58,305 bases of DNA from Oscillospiraceae bacterium (GTDB lineage: Bacteria > Bacillota > Clostridia > Monoglobales > WRAG01). Positions 7,954-16,185 of the stretch are shown here, piece after piece; position 1 is the stretch's first letter, and the number at the start of each line of letters is the position of its first letter. The position numbers and the translations under genes are program-made. The notes below the pieces were generated by a model. That model ran no database searches and was not told the DNA's origin. It saw nothing but the letters and a program-made list of their open reading frames with translations. The DNA is taken from positions 1 through 58,305 of the forward strand of contig WRAG01000011.1 in the NCBI GenBank assembly GCA_009780345.1, read 5' to 3'.

Positions 7954-8595
7954 TTAGTGCAGGGCTGCGTTAAACAAATTATAATAATCTATATTAAATA
8001 AATCATATGTAGTACCATACCATAGCAATACACCTATTAATACTATAAACATCATATTTATAATATACAAATACGAATATTTGCGAAAAGGTTTTTTAAA
8101 GTGTTCCGCACAGTCTTTTGAGATGTCTTCATTACTACAATTAATACAATGTCTTTCTGTTGTTTTAACAGCTTCTTTTCTTCTAAATTTGTTACAAGAA
8201 TTGCTTATTGGTTTACCCGATAATTTTGAAATGCAAAACATCAATAAAAAAAGAATATTGAAAACAAATATTCCCACCAATGCAGATACCCAAGAAATCG
8301 TAAATATATGAACGTATCGCAATGATTGAAATGCTGACATTAAATTAATTCCCCCAAAAACTACAACAACGACTGCAATAAAAACACCCATAGCAGATAT
8401 TGCATTAGGCAATAAGTCTTTGATTTTATTTTCTTGTTTTTCAACAACATCATTTATTTTTTGTTCTTGGTCTTGCAATATTTTTATAAGACTGTCGGAC
8501 ATCGTTTCAATCCTGCTTGATTGCTTTTCTGCCGCTGTTGCGATTTCGCCTATTTTATTCATTAAAGATTCAAGCGTTGGTGTATTATTTGACAT
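7954..8595 (-). CDS. Membrane protein of unknown function with N-terminal coiled coil
   Basis: The 213-aa protein has a coiled-coil-like N-terminus (residues 1-45, IGEIATAAEKQSSRIETMSDS ... ). TM segments lie near 47-70 (MGVFIAVVVVVFGGINL), 84-110 (WVSALVGIFVFNILFLLMF) and 178-197 (MMFIVLIGVLLWY). A cytosolic loop carries a Cys cluster, HCINCSNEDISKDC, that could bind zinc. It lies 3 nt after the 139-aa gene and ends at a terminator, so the two form a closed two-gene operon. Function unknown; a defence, exclusion or signalling role is only a guess. Confidence 0.65.
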   Translation of the reverse strand: MSNNTPTLESLMNKIGEIATAAEKQSSRIETMSDSLIKILQDQEQKINDVVEKQENKIKDLLPNAISAMGVFIAVVVVVFGGINLMSAFQSLRYVHIFTISWVSALVGIFVFNILFLLMFCISKLSGKPISNSCNKFRRKEAVKTTERHCINCSNEDISKDCAEHFKKPFRKYSYLYIINMMFIVLIGVLLWYGTTYDLFNIDYYNLFNAALH

Positions 8596-8598
8596 ATA

Positions 8599-9018
8599 TT
8601 ATCCCCTTGCTGTTTTTATGTTTTTTTTAATATACATTTCTAATTTTTCTGATGCTGTTTCTAATTTCTTGTTACTGCTTGACAATTTTGATATACTTCC
8701 ATCAGCAATGCGAATAAGTTCGTAAAAATCTGTTTCAGCAGGCTTTTCAGCAGGCATCAAACTTTCTATTAATTCTCTTAGCAATTCTTTTTTTAGCATA
8801 TCAACGTCTCTGTCTGCTGCTGATTTTCCGTCCATATCAATATCTCCTTTTTTATCTTTTATTTGATAATCAATCAAATAGTATTCTTTAAGTATTTTTA
8901 TTAAAATTAAAAAACGTTCATCTGTTATAATGTATTTTTCGACAAATGTTTCTGAATATCCTTTTTTTATAAAATATTCTTTTAATATTTCCGCAATTGC
9001 AATATCTAAACCATCCAT
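8599..9018 (-). CDS. Hypothetical helical protein, partner of the 213-aa membrane protein
   Basis: The 139-aa predicted helical protein has an N-terminal half with EILKEYFIKKGYSETFVEKYI. A central acidic linker (KGDIDMDGKSAADRDVDM) precedes a C-terminal helix with heptad-like spacing, SKLSSSNKKLETASEKLEMYI. The AGAGGGA ribosome site lies 6 nt before the ATG. It is the first gene of a two-gene operon, with a palindrome upstream (9068-9091). No family recognised. Confidence 0.6.
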   Translation of the reverse strand: MDGLDIAIAEILKEYFIKKGYSETFVEKYIITDERFLILIKILKEYYLIDYQIKDKKGDIDMDGKSAADRDVDMLKKELLRELIESLMPAEKPAETDFYELIRIADGSISKLSSSNKKLETASEKLEMYIKKNIKTARG

Positions 9019-9067
9019 AAAATCCCTCTAATTCTTCTTGAATTTAATATTACAATACCATTATTTC

Positions 9068-9091
9068 CATGATTTGTAAAATCAAATCATG
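9068..9091. promoter_or_regulatory. Palindromic operator-like site
   Basis: The 9-bp inverted repeat CATGATTTG/CAAATCATG has a 6-bp spacer. It sits where a minus-strand promoter for the 9018 operon would lie (TTTACA, 17 bp, TATTGT overlaps it). It is a candidate binding site for the XRE protein encoded next to it. Confidence 0.45.
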
Positions 9092-9105
9092 ATATTTTTG
9101 GAAAA

Positions 9106-9143
9106 CAAAAAAAGATAATGATTAAAAAATAACCATTATCTTC
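9106..9143 (-). terminator. Terminator of the resolvase-XRE operon
   Basis: On the minus strand, AAGATAATGGTTA pairs with TAATCATTATCTT, followed by T-rich sequence, about 45 bp after the XRE stop codon. Confidence 0.6.
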
Positions 9144-9184
9144 TTCGTTAGCCTACTTGTGGTAACTCTGCCTATTTACTAATA

Positions 9185-9406
9185 TCATTTTTTATTACAA
9201 ATTATTCCAACATCATCATAAAATACATCGTCAGGATTTAACTCGAAAATACTAGATATTTTAACCGCCATATAATAACATAACTTCCGCTTTCCATTTT
9301 CTAATTGCCAATAATAAATCCGGCTAACGTTTAACAACTTCCCCATATCAGCACAACTATAATTTCTTTCTGACCTCAATCGTTTTAATTTGTATAACTT
9401 GTTCAT
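9185..9406 (-). CDS. XRE-family helix-turn-helix regulator
   Basis: The 73-aa Cro/C1-type DNA-binding protein carries the HTH in residues 7-60: LKRLRSERNYSCADMGKLLNVSRIYYWQLENGKRK, with MAVKISSIFELNPDDVF as the following helix. It overlaps the end of the upstream resolvase gene by 4 nt (ATGA), so the two are co-translated. It probably represses recombinase or neighbouring operon expression. The palindrome at 9068-9091 is a possible target. Confidence 0.85.
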   Translation of the reverse strand: MNKLYKLKRLRSERNYSCADMGKLLNVSRIYYWQLENGKRKLCYYMAVKISSIFELNPDDVFYDDVGIICNKK

Positions 9407-10026
9407 ATTACTTCCTTTTCTTGTATTTCACTAACCGCACTACATAGGTTGTAAAAAGCGGATTTTTTTCTGCCCGATAATTTTAGTGCAGTATTCAAAG
9501 AAATTTGTCCGCTTTGATATTGATTTACAATATTTATTTCTTCCTCGGTGATTACCGACTTCGCTCGCCCGAACTGTTTTCCGTTTGCTTGTGCGACAGC
9601 GATCCCCTGCGCTTGTCGTTTTTTTCTGATTTGCCATTCATAGTCAGCTTGAAAAGATAAAATATGTAGCATGATATTTCGAATAAATCGCCCAAATAAG
9701 CTATTGTCCGCTTGGTCTGTATCAATTAGCGGAGTGTCTAAAACTTTTATTATAACGCCGATTTGCCTTGTCAGTTTATACCATTCGTCAAGAATTCCGT
9801 CATAATCTCGGCTAAGTCTGTCAATGTTTTCAATGTACAGAATATCGTTCATTTTAAGTTGCTTTGTAAAGCAATGATAAGCTTTTCGCTCTGGGCTTTT
9901 ACCGCTTTCTTTCTCAATAAGGATATTTTCCATTGGTACGCCCAACTCTTTCATTCTTATTATTTGTCTTTCGGTGTTTTGATCTTTTGTAGAAACTCGG
10001 ATTAAGGCATATTTTTGTCCTATCAT
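9403..10026 (-). CDS. Small serine recombinase (resolvase/invertase family)
   Basis: The 207-aa protein has a catalytic N-terminal domain (residues 5-145): YALIRVSTKDQNTERQ contains the nucleophilic serine, and NIDRLSRDYDGILDEW the conserved Arg motif. The long E helix (SFQADYEWQIRKKRQAQGI) and a short C-terminal HTH (INTVNQYQ ... LNTALKLSGRKKSAFYNL) follow. The size is that of a resolvase/DNA invertase, not of a large integrase. Overlap with the XRE gene suggests autoregulation. The perfect palindrome 10072-10107 directly upstream of its promoter region is a candidate recombination or operator site. Confidence 0.92.
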   Translation of the reverse strand: MIGQKYALIRVSTKDQNTERQIIRMKELGVPMENILIEKESGKSPERKAYHCFTKQLKMNDILYIENIDRLSRDYDGILDEWYKLTRQIGVIIKVLDTPLIDTDQADNSLFGRFIRNIMLHILSFQADYEWQIRKKRQAQGIAVAQANGKQFGRAKSVITEEEINIVNQYQSGQISLNTALKLSGRKKSAFYNLCSAVSEIQEKEVI

Positions 10027-10337
10027 TGTTGTACCGCCCCTTTACTTTTTACACAAAGCATAACAAAACACAGCAGTCCACGAAAGGTAGACCTTTCGTG
10101 GACTGCTCGTTAATAATAACATTCGTATGTTTTCGTGTCAACACTTGACACAAAAATACGGAATTATTGTCTATTTTGACAAAAAACATACATCGAATTT
10201 GTGCAATATTGCTAAAAATGCAATTCCATTTAAAGTCTACTTTTGGCGGAAACGTACAAGTCAACTTCATATCGTGCATATGAGGTTTTTTCGTGGAAAA
10301 AATAATGAACTAAAAATTATAGAAAAGAGGCTTTAAA
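10027..10337. promoter_or_regulatory. Divergent control region with two palindromes
   Basis: The gap lies between the divergently transcribed resolvase and stalk-protein genes. 10072-10107 is a perfect 17-bp inverted repeat (AGCAGTCCACGAAAGGT, AG, then its complement) without a T-tract. 10135-10151 is GTGTCAA-CAC-TTGACAC. 10162-10180 holds TTGTC-N6-GACAA. These look like protein-binding or recombination sites. I do not see a clear SigA promoter for the + strand gene. Confidence 0.5.
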
Positions 10338-11066
10338 ATGACAAAGTTACAAAAAGGAAAGTATTTTATCTTGGGAGTTATTGCGACAATCATTGTCAGC
10401 ACATTCGTTATACCTGCGGTGGCTCGGCTTGTTCAAGAAACGATTACTGTACATACAGGAATCAACGTTTATGTTGACGGCAGACGGCTTAATATGAGGG
10501 ACGCACAAGGAAATCGCGTTGAAGCGGGCATTTTTGAGGGTACTACGTATTTGCCTGTTCGTGCAATTGCCGAGGCATTTGGCACACCTATTTATTGGGA
10601 TGGTCCGACTTGGACTGTTTTTCTTGGCAGTATGGACGGAAGATTGCAACACCCAACAACAAGATTAGACCAAGTGAGAAACATCGCCCCAGCAGGAACT
10701 TTTGGCACCTTTTACTTGCAACCTGTTCGAGGGACTATTCGAGACAATTATGGAAACTCGTATAACAATGTTTTTAGACGTGGCACCGCCGACCTTGCTT
10801 TTAGAGGATTGTTAAATATGCGGTATTCTCGTTTTAGAGGAACTATTTTTATACCACAAGGCACAACTCGTACTAACGCAAGAATGATAGTAGAGGTTGA
10901 TGGAAGAATTGTTTATACTTCACCTACAATGACAGAAAGTTCAAGACCGATAGATTTTGATATCAATATTACCGGTGGGAATGATTTTAGAATTAGACTT
11001 GAAGGCGATGGCGATGTGATGGGTGCGGGAAGATTACATCTTGCAGAACCCAGATTTTATCAATAA
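10338..11066 (+). CDS. Secreted stalk-domain protein (element cargo)
   Basis: The 242-aa protein has an N-terminal signal/anchor helix (residues 8-30, YFILGVIATIIVSTFVIPAVA). A copper amine oxidase N-domain-like half (INVYVDGRRLNMRDAQGN ... TYLPVRAIAEAFGTPIYWD) occupies about residues 38-95. A C-terminal beta-rich domain (about 115-242) with an FRIRLEGDGDVMGAGRLHL ending resembles carbohydrate-binding-like folds. There is no catalytic motif. The lipoprotein gene follows, with a 17-nt gap to its preferred start. The organism has another stalk protein at 857-1327, so this may be acquired cargo that acts at the cell surface. Confidence 0.75.
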   Translation: MTKLQKGKYFILGVIATIIVSTFVIPAVARLVQETITVHTGINVYVDGRRLNMRDAQGNRVEAGIFEGTTYLPVRAIAEAFGTPIYWDGPTWTVFLGSMDGRLQHPTTRLDQVRNIAPAGTFGTFYLQPVRGTIRDNYGNSYNNVFRRGTADLAFRGLLNMRYSRFRGTIFIPQGTTRTNARMIVEVDGRIVYTSPTMTESSRPIDFDINITGGNDFRIRLEGDGDVMGAGRLHLAEPRFYQ

Positions 11067-11083
11067 ACCGAAAGGTGATGAAT

Positions 11084-12046
11084 ATGACTATTAAAAATTT
11101 ACAAAAAATTTGTCTTCTGCTTTCCTTATCAATGTTGATTATATTTTTAATTGGGTGTGGCTCAAACAACCCGCCACGAGAGCGAGATATGATTAACGAC
11201 TTAAATAGTCGTTACGCATTCAAATACAGATTGGTTGACGGCGATTTTCAATATTTTTCTATTGATAGCTTAACTATTGATAGACGGCAGACAGAAAATA
11301 GAACAGATAGAATTTATGCCACAATAACTAAAAGTAATAACAATTTCAGTATAATAGGCGAATATATGTTATTGTACGAATATTATGATGTTGGCGGTTG
11401 GATATTGAATAATCATAGGGCAATATCATTTGAAATAGTAACTCCTTTGACACTTATTCCCCAAGAGCAAGCCGACTTATTAATTGCAGAAGAAAATCAA
11501 GAATTTGAACTAATAAGAGAATATATTGATTTAGAATACGGCATTATTATTTATACATATAGCACGCGTAATGTATATAACTTTATGACACTAGAAAGAG
11601 TACAGGCTGTTGTTTTCACTTTTGATTCTATTGGGTGGAAATGGGAAAGTGAAATTCGACTTCGTGAACATAGAGAATACTGGAATATAACAGGCAGATG
11701 GATATTTAATGATAGAGTTCGCTCTCCCACTCTTGGGGGAGTTCAACAATATGTTGAAAGAAATTTTGAATTAGTTATTAACAATTTTAATTGGAGTGTA
11801 AATCCTGCTTATTTTGAGGGACATTATAATTATAGAAGCATACTTTCTACTAATTATCATAATCCTTGGGACGAAAGAAACTCAACAAATAGTGGCAATA
11901 TCCGTTTAATTTATGGTACATTGCGTGGGATAGGTGGCGACTATGTTTTGCCTCGTGATACAGGCATGAGATTTGTTGTTGATAGAAATTACGGCATAAT
12001 TCTTTCAAGCCGGTCAGCAAGACTTATCGCTGAACGTGTTGAGTAA
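11084..12046 (+). CDS. Putative lipoprotein of unknown function
   Basis: The 320-aa protein begins MTIKNLQKICLLLSLSML, with lipobox LIGCGSN (Cys at about residue 25), so it is probably lipid-anchored outside the membrane. The mature part is rich in beta strands and Asn/Tyr/Arg. No domain is recognised. I prefer the ATG at 11084, because AAAGG is 8 nt upstream of it and only 2 nt from the ATG at 11078; a GTG at 11075 is also in frame. Probably co-transcribed with the stalk gene upstream. Confidence 0.7.
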   Translation: MTIKNLQKICLLLSLSMLIIFLIGCGSNNPPRERDMINDLNSRYAFKYRLVDGDFQYFSIDSLTIDRRQTENRTDRIYATITKSNNNFSIIGEYMLLYEYYDVGGWILNNHRAISFEIVTPLTLIPQEQADLLIAEENQEFELIREYIDLEYGIIIYTYSTRNVYNFMTLERVQAVVFTFDSIGWKWESEIRLREHREYWNITGRWIFNDRVRSPTLGGVQQYVERNFELVINNFNWSVNPAYFEGHYNYRSILSTNYHNPWDERNSTNSGNIRLIYGTLRGIGGDYVLPRDTGMRFVVDRNYGIILSSRSARLIAERVE

Positions 12047-12158
12047 AAATATCCAAACGACCAAAACGGCAAGAATTAGATCGGTTCTATGAAATAGAAT
12101 AATTTAATATAAATACTAAATAAAATTAAATTATATCTATTTTTAGGAGTGTTGCCAA

Positions 12159-12299
12159 ATGGCAAATCAATTTTTTCAATGTGTAAATGTTTATTGCGGA
12201 TTTAAAAGATATCAAGACGGAAAATTAGCCCCCTCACATATTACAGTATCGCAAACTCCTTGCCCGAAATGTGGCGCGAAAATGATTAGAAAACCATAA
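12159..12299 (+). CDS. Small zinc-ribbon peptide (46 aa)
   Basis: The short ORF MANQFFQCVNVYCGFKRYQD... ends with CPKCGAKMIRKP. Two cysteine pairs (C8/C13 and C35/C38) suggest a zinc ribbon. A TTAGGAG site lies 8 nt upstream and a strong terminator lies just downstream (12302-12340). Small rubredoxin-like or zinc-finger peptides like this occur in phages and mobile elements. Function unknown. Confidence 0.65.
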   Translation: MANQFFQCVNVYCGFKRYQDGKLAPSHITVSQTPCPKCGAKMIRKP

Positions 12300-12301
12300 A
12301 T

Positions 12302-12340
12302 AATGGCAAGCATTGAAATAATGCTTGCCATTTTTCTTTT
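12302..12340. terminator. Rho-independent terminator between convergent units
   Basis: AATGGCAAGCATT/AATGCTTGCCATT, with loop GAAAT, followed by TTTCTTTT. It terminates the + strand cargo operon. Confidence 0.9.
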
Positions 12341-13175
12341 ATATTAGCTTATTCGCCTTTTCCAACCGTTCAATCCTGCGTGTCAATGGCGGGTGCGTAC
12401 TGCGGAGTTGCTCAATCACGCTTTCCGGCGAACTCGTTGAAAATTGGTGGATTTGAGATAATACATCAGCCAACTCGTCCCCAAATCCGCACTTGTGAGC
12501 GAAATTGTCCGCCATGTATTCGTGTTCACGGCTGACCGACATTAAAATCAAATCCCCGATAAACATAATAAATCGGTAAATCCCCTCGATTATGTAATAA
12601 AGCACTTTGAAAACAAGGGTATATATTGAATCTTTACCCCTAACTATGAAAAGTAAAATATTTGCGATTCCTCGAATAAATTTCAAAATCAACGACATAA
12701 AAACATTGCCGACATAAGCGATTAAAGATACCATAGTATCAAAATGTGAAAAATGCCCGAACTCGTGAGCAATCAAGCCTTTTAGGCTCTCGTCACTCAA
12801 TAACTCGATACTACCTTTTGTGAGTGCGAGAGTACCACGCCCAAAGGCAAAAGCGTTTATTTCCATATTTTCTTGAATGTACAATGTGATATTTCGTGAT
12901 AATCTCGGATCGTTTTCGATTGCCTGCCTGTAAACATCTTCAAATAAGGGCATTAGGCGGTTTCTCTCGCTTTCCGTCCGTATCGGTCTAACCTTTGACA
13001 CACCTCGCCATAGACTTTCAGCCATTGGCGAAAGGGCGAATAAAATTGACGAAATATAAATAATTGATACCCACATAAACGCTTGCCCTGTACCGCCTAA
13101 AATCAGCCAAAAAATTGTGAAGTAAAAAGCAAACCAAAAAATATAAGGCCAATTGCTGAATATTTCCCTACGCAT
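12339..13175 (-). CDS. M48-family zinc metalloprotease (HtpX-like)
   Basis: The 278-aa membrane-bound peptidase has N-terminal TM segments (about residues 12-50). The zinc-binding motif HEFGH lies near residue 138 (LIAHEFGHFSHFD), and the third ligand Glu is in SREHEYMADNFA (about 212-223). A hydrophobic stretch between them (about 150-205) fits the HtpX layout. It is a membrane-protein quality-control type protease, here as element cargo. It follows the VirD4-like gene by 21 nt. Its link to conjugation or to the stalk/lipoprotein cargo is not known. Confidence 0.88.
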   Translation of the reverse strand: MRREIFSNWPYIFWFAFYFTIFWLILGGTGQAFMWVSIIYISSILFALSPMAESLWRGVSKVRPIRTESERNRLMPLFEDVYRQAIENDPRLSRNITLYIQENMEINAFAFGRGTLALTKGSIELLSDESLKGLIAHEFGHFSHFDTMVSLIAYVGNVFMSLILKFIRGIANILLFIVRGKDSIYTLVFKVLYYIIEGIYRFIMFIGDLILMSVSREHEYMADNFAHKCGFGDELADVLSQIHQFSTSSPESVIEQLRSTHPPLTRRIERLEKANKLI

Positions 13176-13196
13176 ACAAACTCCCCCTAAAATTTT

Positions 13197-14570
13197 TTAA
13201 AAAGGCTTGTTTATATGTATTTTAGTGTGGAACATTTTATCCCTTGAAACGAAAATTGCCTTGCCTTGTTCCAAATGCTTTATAATTTGCGGGTGATAGA
13301 TATATTCATGAACTTTACGGAGCGAGCCTAAGCCTGTGCTTTCGCCACTATCAACTTGATATGTGGGGTGCATTGTTTCCCTTGTGCCGATTACGTTCGC
13401 CCAATACTCGGAATTTACAGGGCTATTTTGGCGGAGTACGATATAATTGTTGCAATTCTCTATAATTTGCTCTTTGAGTTGGTCGGTTACACCGTCTAAG
13501 TCTGATAAACTCTGCGTTGCAAGTACGCAAGTCACATTTGCCGAACGTGATTTATTTACCAAATCAAGCAACGATGTATTTGCGTAAACATTTATCTCGT
13601 CCAATATGTAAAATATGCGTTTCTTCTTATTGGCATATAAATTACTGACTGCCTTTTTGCTGTCAATCACAATCAAATTGCCAATCAACGGCGATGTTTC
13701 GGGATATAAAAGCGGATTCAATATAAACAAGATAACTGCGTTTTCTTGTAACGCTGTGTAAATATCTATCCCCGAAACGTCGAAAATTTGTCCGAGTTTA
13801 CTCTCTTTTATGGTCGCAAATCGAGCCGCCGCTCCCTCGATGATTTCCTTGTTTGCTCGGGCAAGATTAGTATTTTCGATATGCTGTTCTTTGGTGATTA
13901 GCTTTTCATCGGATAGTTTTTCACTTAAAACAACGAAATCTTCGGCGGGCATATATTTAATCAAACTTTCAAATGATATTTCGATGTCCGATAGTTCAAG
14001 CAGACAGCACAATCGCTGAATGTAACGCTCTGTATTAAATTTATAGTGCGGCTCGCTCCACTCGGTCATATTGATTAGCATATCCTTTATGACATCGGGG
14101 TTTGTGTTTTTGAATGGGTTGTATTTGTCGCTGTTTTCGGGATCGTTGAGATTGATAACGTAAATTTTTCTATCTTTGCATATGTCCTTTGTGATTTCCA
14201 ATAGCGAGCCCTCGCCTGTATCACCTTTTCCGTCTACGACTAACATAGGATAGTCGTTTTTAACTCCGCTTTTTAGGAAGTTGGCGAGTGCAACAGTCTT
14301 TCCGCTCCCTGTTGTACCGCAAACAAAAACGTGTTTAGCCTCATTGGGGATAAACACGCCTTTTTTGTTTGAGGTGTGGCCGATATATGTAGCTTCCCCT
14401 TGGGGATCTGCGGAGTATGTCGGTCTATTGACGGCATTTTTGTAATCTTTATCAAAATTGTAGACTTCGCTTTGATTTGATTTTATAGTTTGAATAAATT
14501 TCAGCAATCCAACAAAGATAGCTGAAATTATCAAGATTGTAATTATACTGACTATTTCACTTGCTGACAT
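13197..14570 (-). CDS. VirD4/TraG-like coupling ATPase
   Basis: The 457-aa protein has an N-terminal TM helix (residues 5-27, IVSIITILIISAIFVGLLKF). The RecA-like ATPase domain has Walker A GTTGSGKTVA (near residue 87) and Walker B-like FYILDEINVYA (near 320), then VLATQSLSDLDGV. This is the layout of type IV coupling proteins that feed DNA-protein complexes into a conjugation channel. No other conjugation genes are present, so element 1 would need a helper. The Replic_Relax gene overlaps it by 14 nt upstream, so the two are a functional pair. Confidence 0.85.
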   Translation of the reverse strand: MSASEIVSIITILIISAIFVGLLKFIQTIKSNQSEVYNFDKDYKNAVNRPTYSADPQGEATYIGHTSNKKGVFIPNEAKHVFVCGTTGSGKTVALANFLKSGVKNDYPMLVVDGKGDTGEGSLLEITKDICKDRKIYVINLNDPENSDKYNPFKNTNPDVIKDMLINMTEWSEPHYKFNTERYIQRLCCLLELSDIEISFESLIKYMPAEDFVVLSEKLSDEKLITKEQHIENTNLARANKEIIEGAAARFATIKESKLGQIFDVSGIDIYTALQENAVILFILNPLLYPETSPLIGNLIVIDSKKAVSNLYANKKKRIFYILDEINVYANTSLLDLVNKSRSANVTCVLATQSLSDLDGVTDQLKEQIIENCNNYIVLRQNSPVNSEYWANVIGTRETMHPTYQVDSGESTGLGSLRKVHEYIYHPQIIKHLEQGKAIFVSRDKMFHTKIHINKPF

Positions 14571-15198
14571 AATTTGATACCTCCTCTAAGCGCATGATTT
14601 CAATATTGGAATATGCGTTTTGTAAAACTTGTAACATTCTTCTAACTTTGGGATTGTTGGTAATCCAAGTTTGGCTATCATAGTTTAGATAATTTGTTTT
14701 TACATTATTTTCAAATGTGTTTTTGTTTTTCGGGTGCAATTCAACTTCAACCGCTTTTTGTGTTTCACCTTGATTGATAACAAAATCGGGATAACGCTTA
14801 CGAAGTCCAAAACCGTTTAATGAGTTTAGCTCTTTTTCGGTCACAATATCGTCTAAACTGATATTATATTTATTCAAAAAATAAATTGCCGTATCTAAAA
14901 CATGAATATCGTGTGTAATACTATCAAGGCGGATTGTTTCCGCTCTTTTATTAACTCCGATTAATTTTCTGCCTTTATGGCTCAGCGTGTACAAATACGG
15001 AACTCCGAAGATGTATTTTTTACGCTCTAAAAATCCTGCTTCAACTAAGATTTTTAATCTTCTGTCGGTCGCTCCTAAACTGCTATAATCTGCAAACGCT
15101 TTAATGTGCCGACCTAAACAAAATCTAAATCTATAAACTACATTTAAGATTTTATAATCTCTTTTTTCTAATCTCATATTTTTATTTATAAAAATCAC
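14557..15198 (-). CDS. Replication-relaxation (Replic_Relax)-like protein
   Basis: The 213-aa protein has an N-terminal winged-helix half with RRLKILVEAGFLERKKYIFGVPYLYTLSHKGRKLIGV, typical of the Replic_Relax family seen next to coupling proteins on Gram-positive mobile elements. The C-terminal half has RYPDFVIN...AVEVELHPKNK, a D...ExE pattern like a restriction-endonuclease-fold core. The family is thought to bind an origin. It lies beside the candidate origin hairpin at 15411-15473. Whether it nicks DNA is unknown. Confidence 0.7.
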   Translation of the reverse strand: MIFINKNMRLEKRDYKILNVVYRFRFCLGRHIKAFADYSSLGATDRRLKILVEAGFLERKKYIFGVPYLYTLSHKGRKLIGVNKRAETIRLDSITHDIHVLDTAIYFLNKYNISLDDIVTEKELNSLNGFGLRKRYPDFVINQGETQKAVEVELHPKNKNTFENNVKTNYLNYDSQTWITNNPKVRRMLQVLQNAYSNIEIMRLEEVSNYVSK

Positions 15199-15742
15199 CT
15201 CTTTATTTTAAATATTATTGGGAAGGCTCCCCTGTCTTAAAAGAGTTAAGAAAGGGGAACCTGTACGGGCGGGCGGGACGAAAGGGGAAAGATTTGATTA
15301 CTACCTAACCTCTCACTACTATACTAACTACTACCTAACACCACACCTATATCCAAACACATACCACCAAAACCCCACCCCACCCACAAAGAAATATTAC
15401 CAACGTAGTAATACAGGGGTCTCGGGTGTTTTCACAACCTTTTTTTATCAAAAAACAGCCGAGACCCCTGTATTGCGGAGTGGGGAATCGCCCTAAATAT
15501 GGGGTTTTGGTGGTGTGTATCGTAAAATTATTATATGTATATGCCATGCAGGGTCGTGAAATTACAGGATTATTACAGCGGGAAATATTCGTTTAAGCCA
15601 TTTTTGTATAAGAAAAAGACACTTGCAATTTTTTGCAGATGTCTTTTTTAATTCACGAACGGAGCTTGTCCGTTAAATGCCTATAAAAATTTTTATTTCA
15701 GTATTAACGTAGTAATTGTTCAACTTTAAATATATTTTCTAT
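15199..15742. other. Candidate origin (oriT/replication) region
   Basis: No credible gene is seen. 15300-15400 is low-complexity CTACC/ACCCC-rich sequence. 15411-15425 and 15459-15473 are perfect 15-bp inverted repeats (ATACAGGGGTCTCGG) with a 33-nt A/T-rich loop. TATTAC-N7-GTAATA lies just before it (15395-15413). ACGTAGTAAT recurs near 15403 and 15703. 15613-15650 is an intrinsic terminator-like hairpin with T6. The site lies just upstream of the Replic_Relax gene, where an origin of transfer is expected. Confidence 0.45.
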
Positions 15743-15928
15743 TTATGATTCATATTTTTTAAAAACATCGAATAGTCTTTTTTCTATATATTTTCTATTT
15801 ATAAATTTGTCTTCAGGGTAATAATTTATAACCCTGAAATTCATTTTATCTTTACTGATTGTATCTATATGCTTTTGCTCATTATTCTTATAACCTTTTT
15901 TTAGATATGTTTCGTTTTTATCATTCAT
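15743..15928 (-). CDS. Small basic protein near the right end of element 1 (61 aa)
   Basis: The ORF begins MNDKNETYLKKGYKNNEQ and ends YIEKRLFDVFKKYES. It is very Lys/Asn-rich and basic. A good AGGAG site sits about 9 nt before the ATG. It is close to the element 1 right junction, so it may belong to the recombination machinery; size (about 60 aa) is like known recombination directionality factors. No domain is recognised. Confidence 0.5.
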   Translation of the reverse strand: MNDKNETYLKKGYKNNEQKHIDTISKDKMNFRVINYYPEDKFINRKYIEKRLFDVFKKYES

Positions 15929-16185
15929 AGAATCACGCTCCTACTATCTTAATAAAACGATTTTAACATTTTAATTTCAATTTGTCGACGAAAATTAAAA
16001 TTATATTTAAGTCTTTTTATTTCAATCTCTTTTATTTAATAATTAAATATTTTTTCAGCGATTAGTTATTAAGCATTTTAGTAAAATTTTGGTATAACGC
16101 TATAAATTCAGTTCCCCCTGTTGCACCATATAGAGCCGTGTTTTCCTTACAGCCATAAGGGGTGCGCTATAAATTCAGTTCGGGG
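15929..16185. repeat. AT-rich right-end region of element 1 with 17-bp direct repeats
   Basis: No gene is seen. CGCTATAAATTCAGTTC occurs at 16098-16114 and again at 16165-16181, 67 bp apart in the same orientation. The second copy touches the crossover. Such repeats next to an att site could be accessory recombinase-binding sites. Confidence 0.7.

Noticed and set aside
10049-10279. 76-aa ORF upstream of the resolvase
   Set aside because: It lies across the palindromes of the control region, with no recognisable domain and no ribosome site.
15218-15496. 92-aa ORF on the + strand
   Set aside because: Low-complexity Tyr/Thr/Pro content, no ribosome site, overlaps the candidate origin hairpin.
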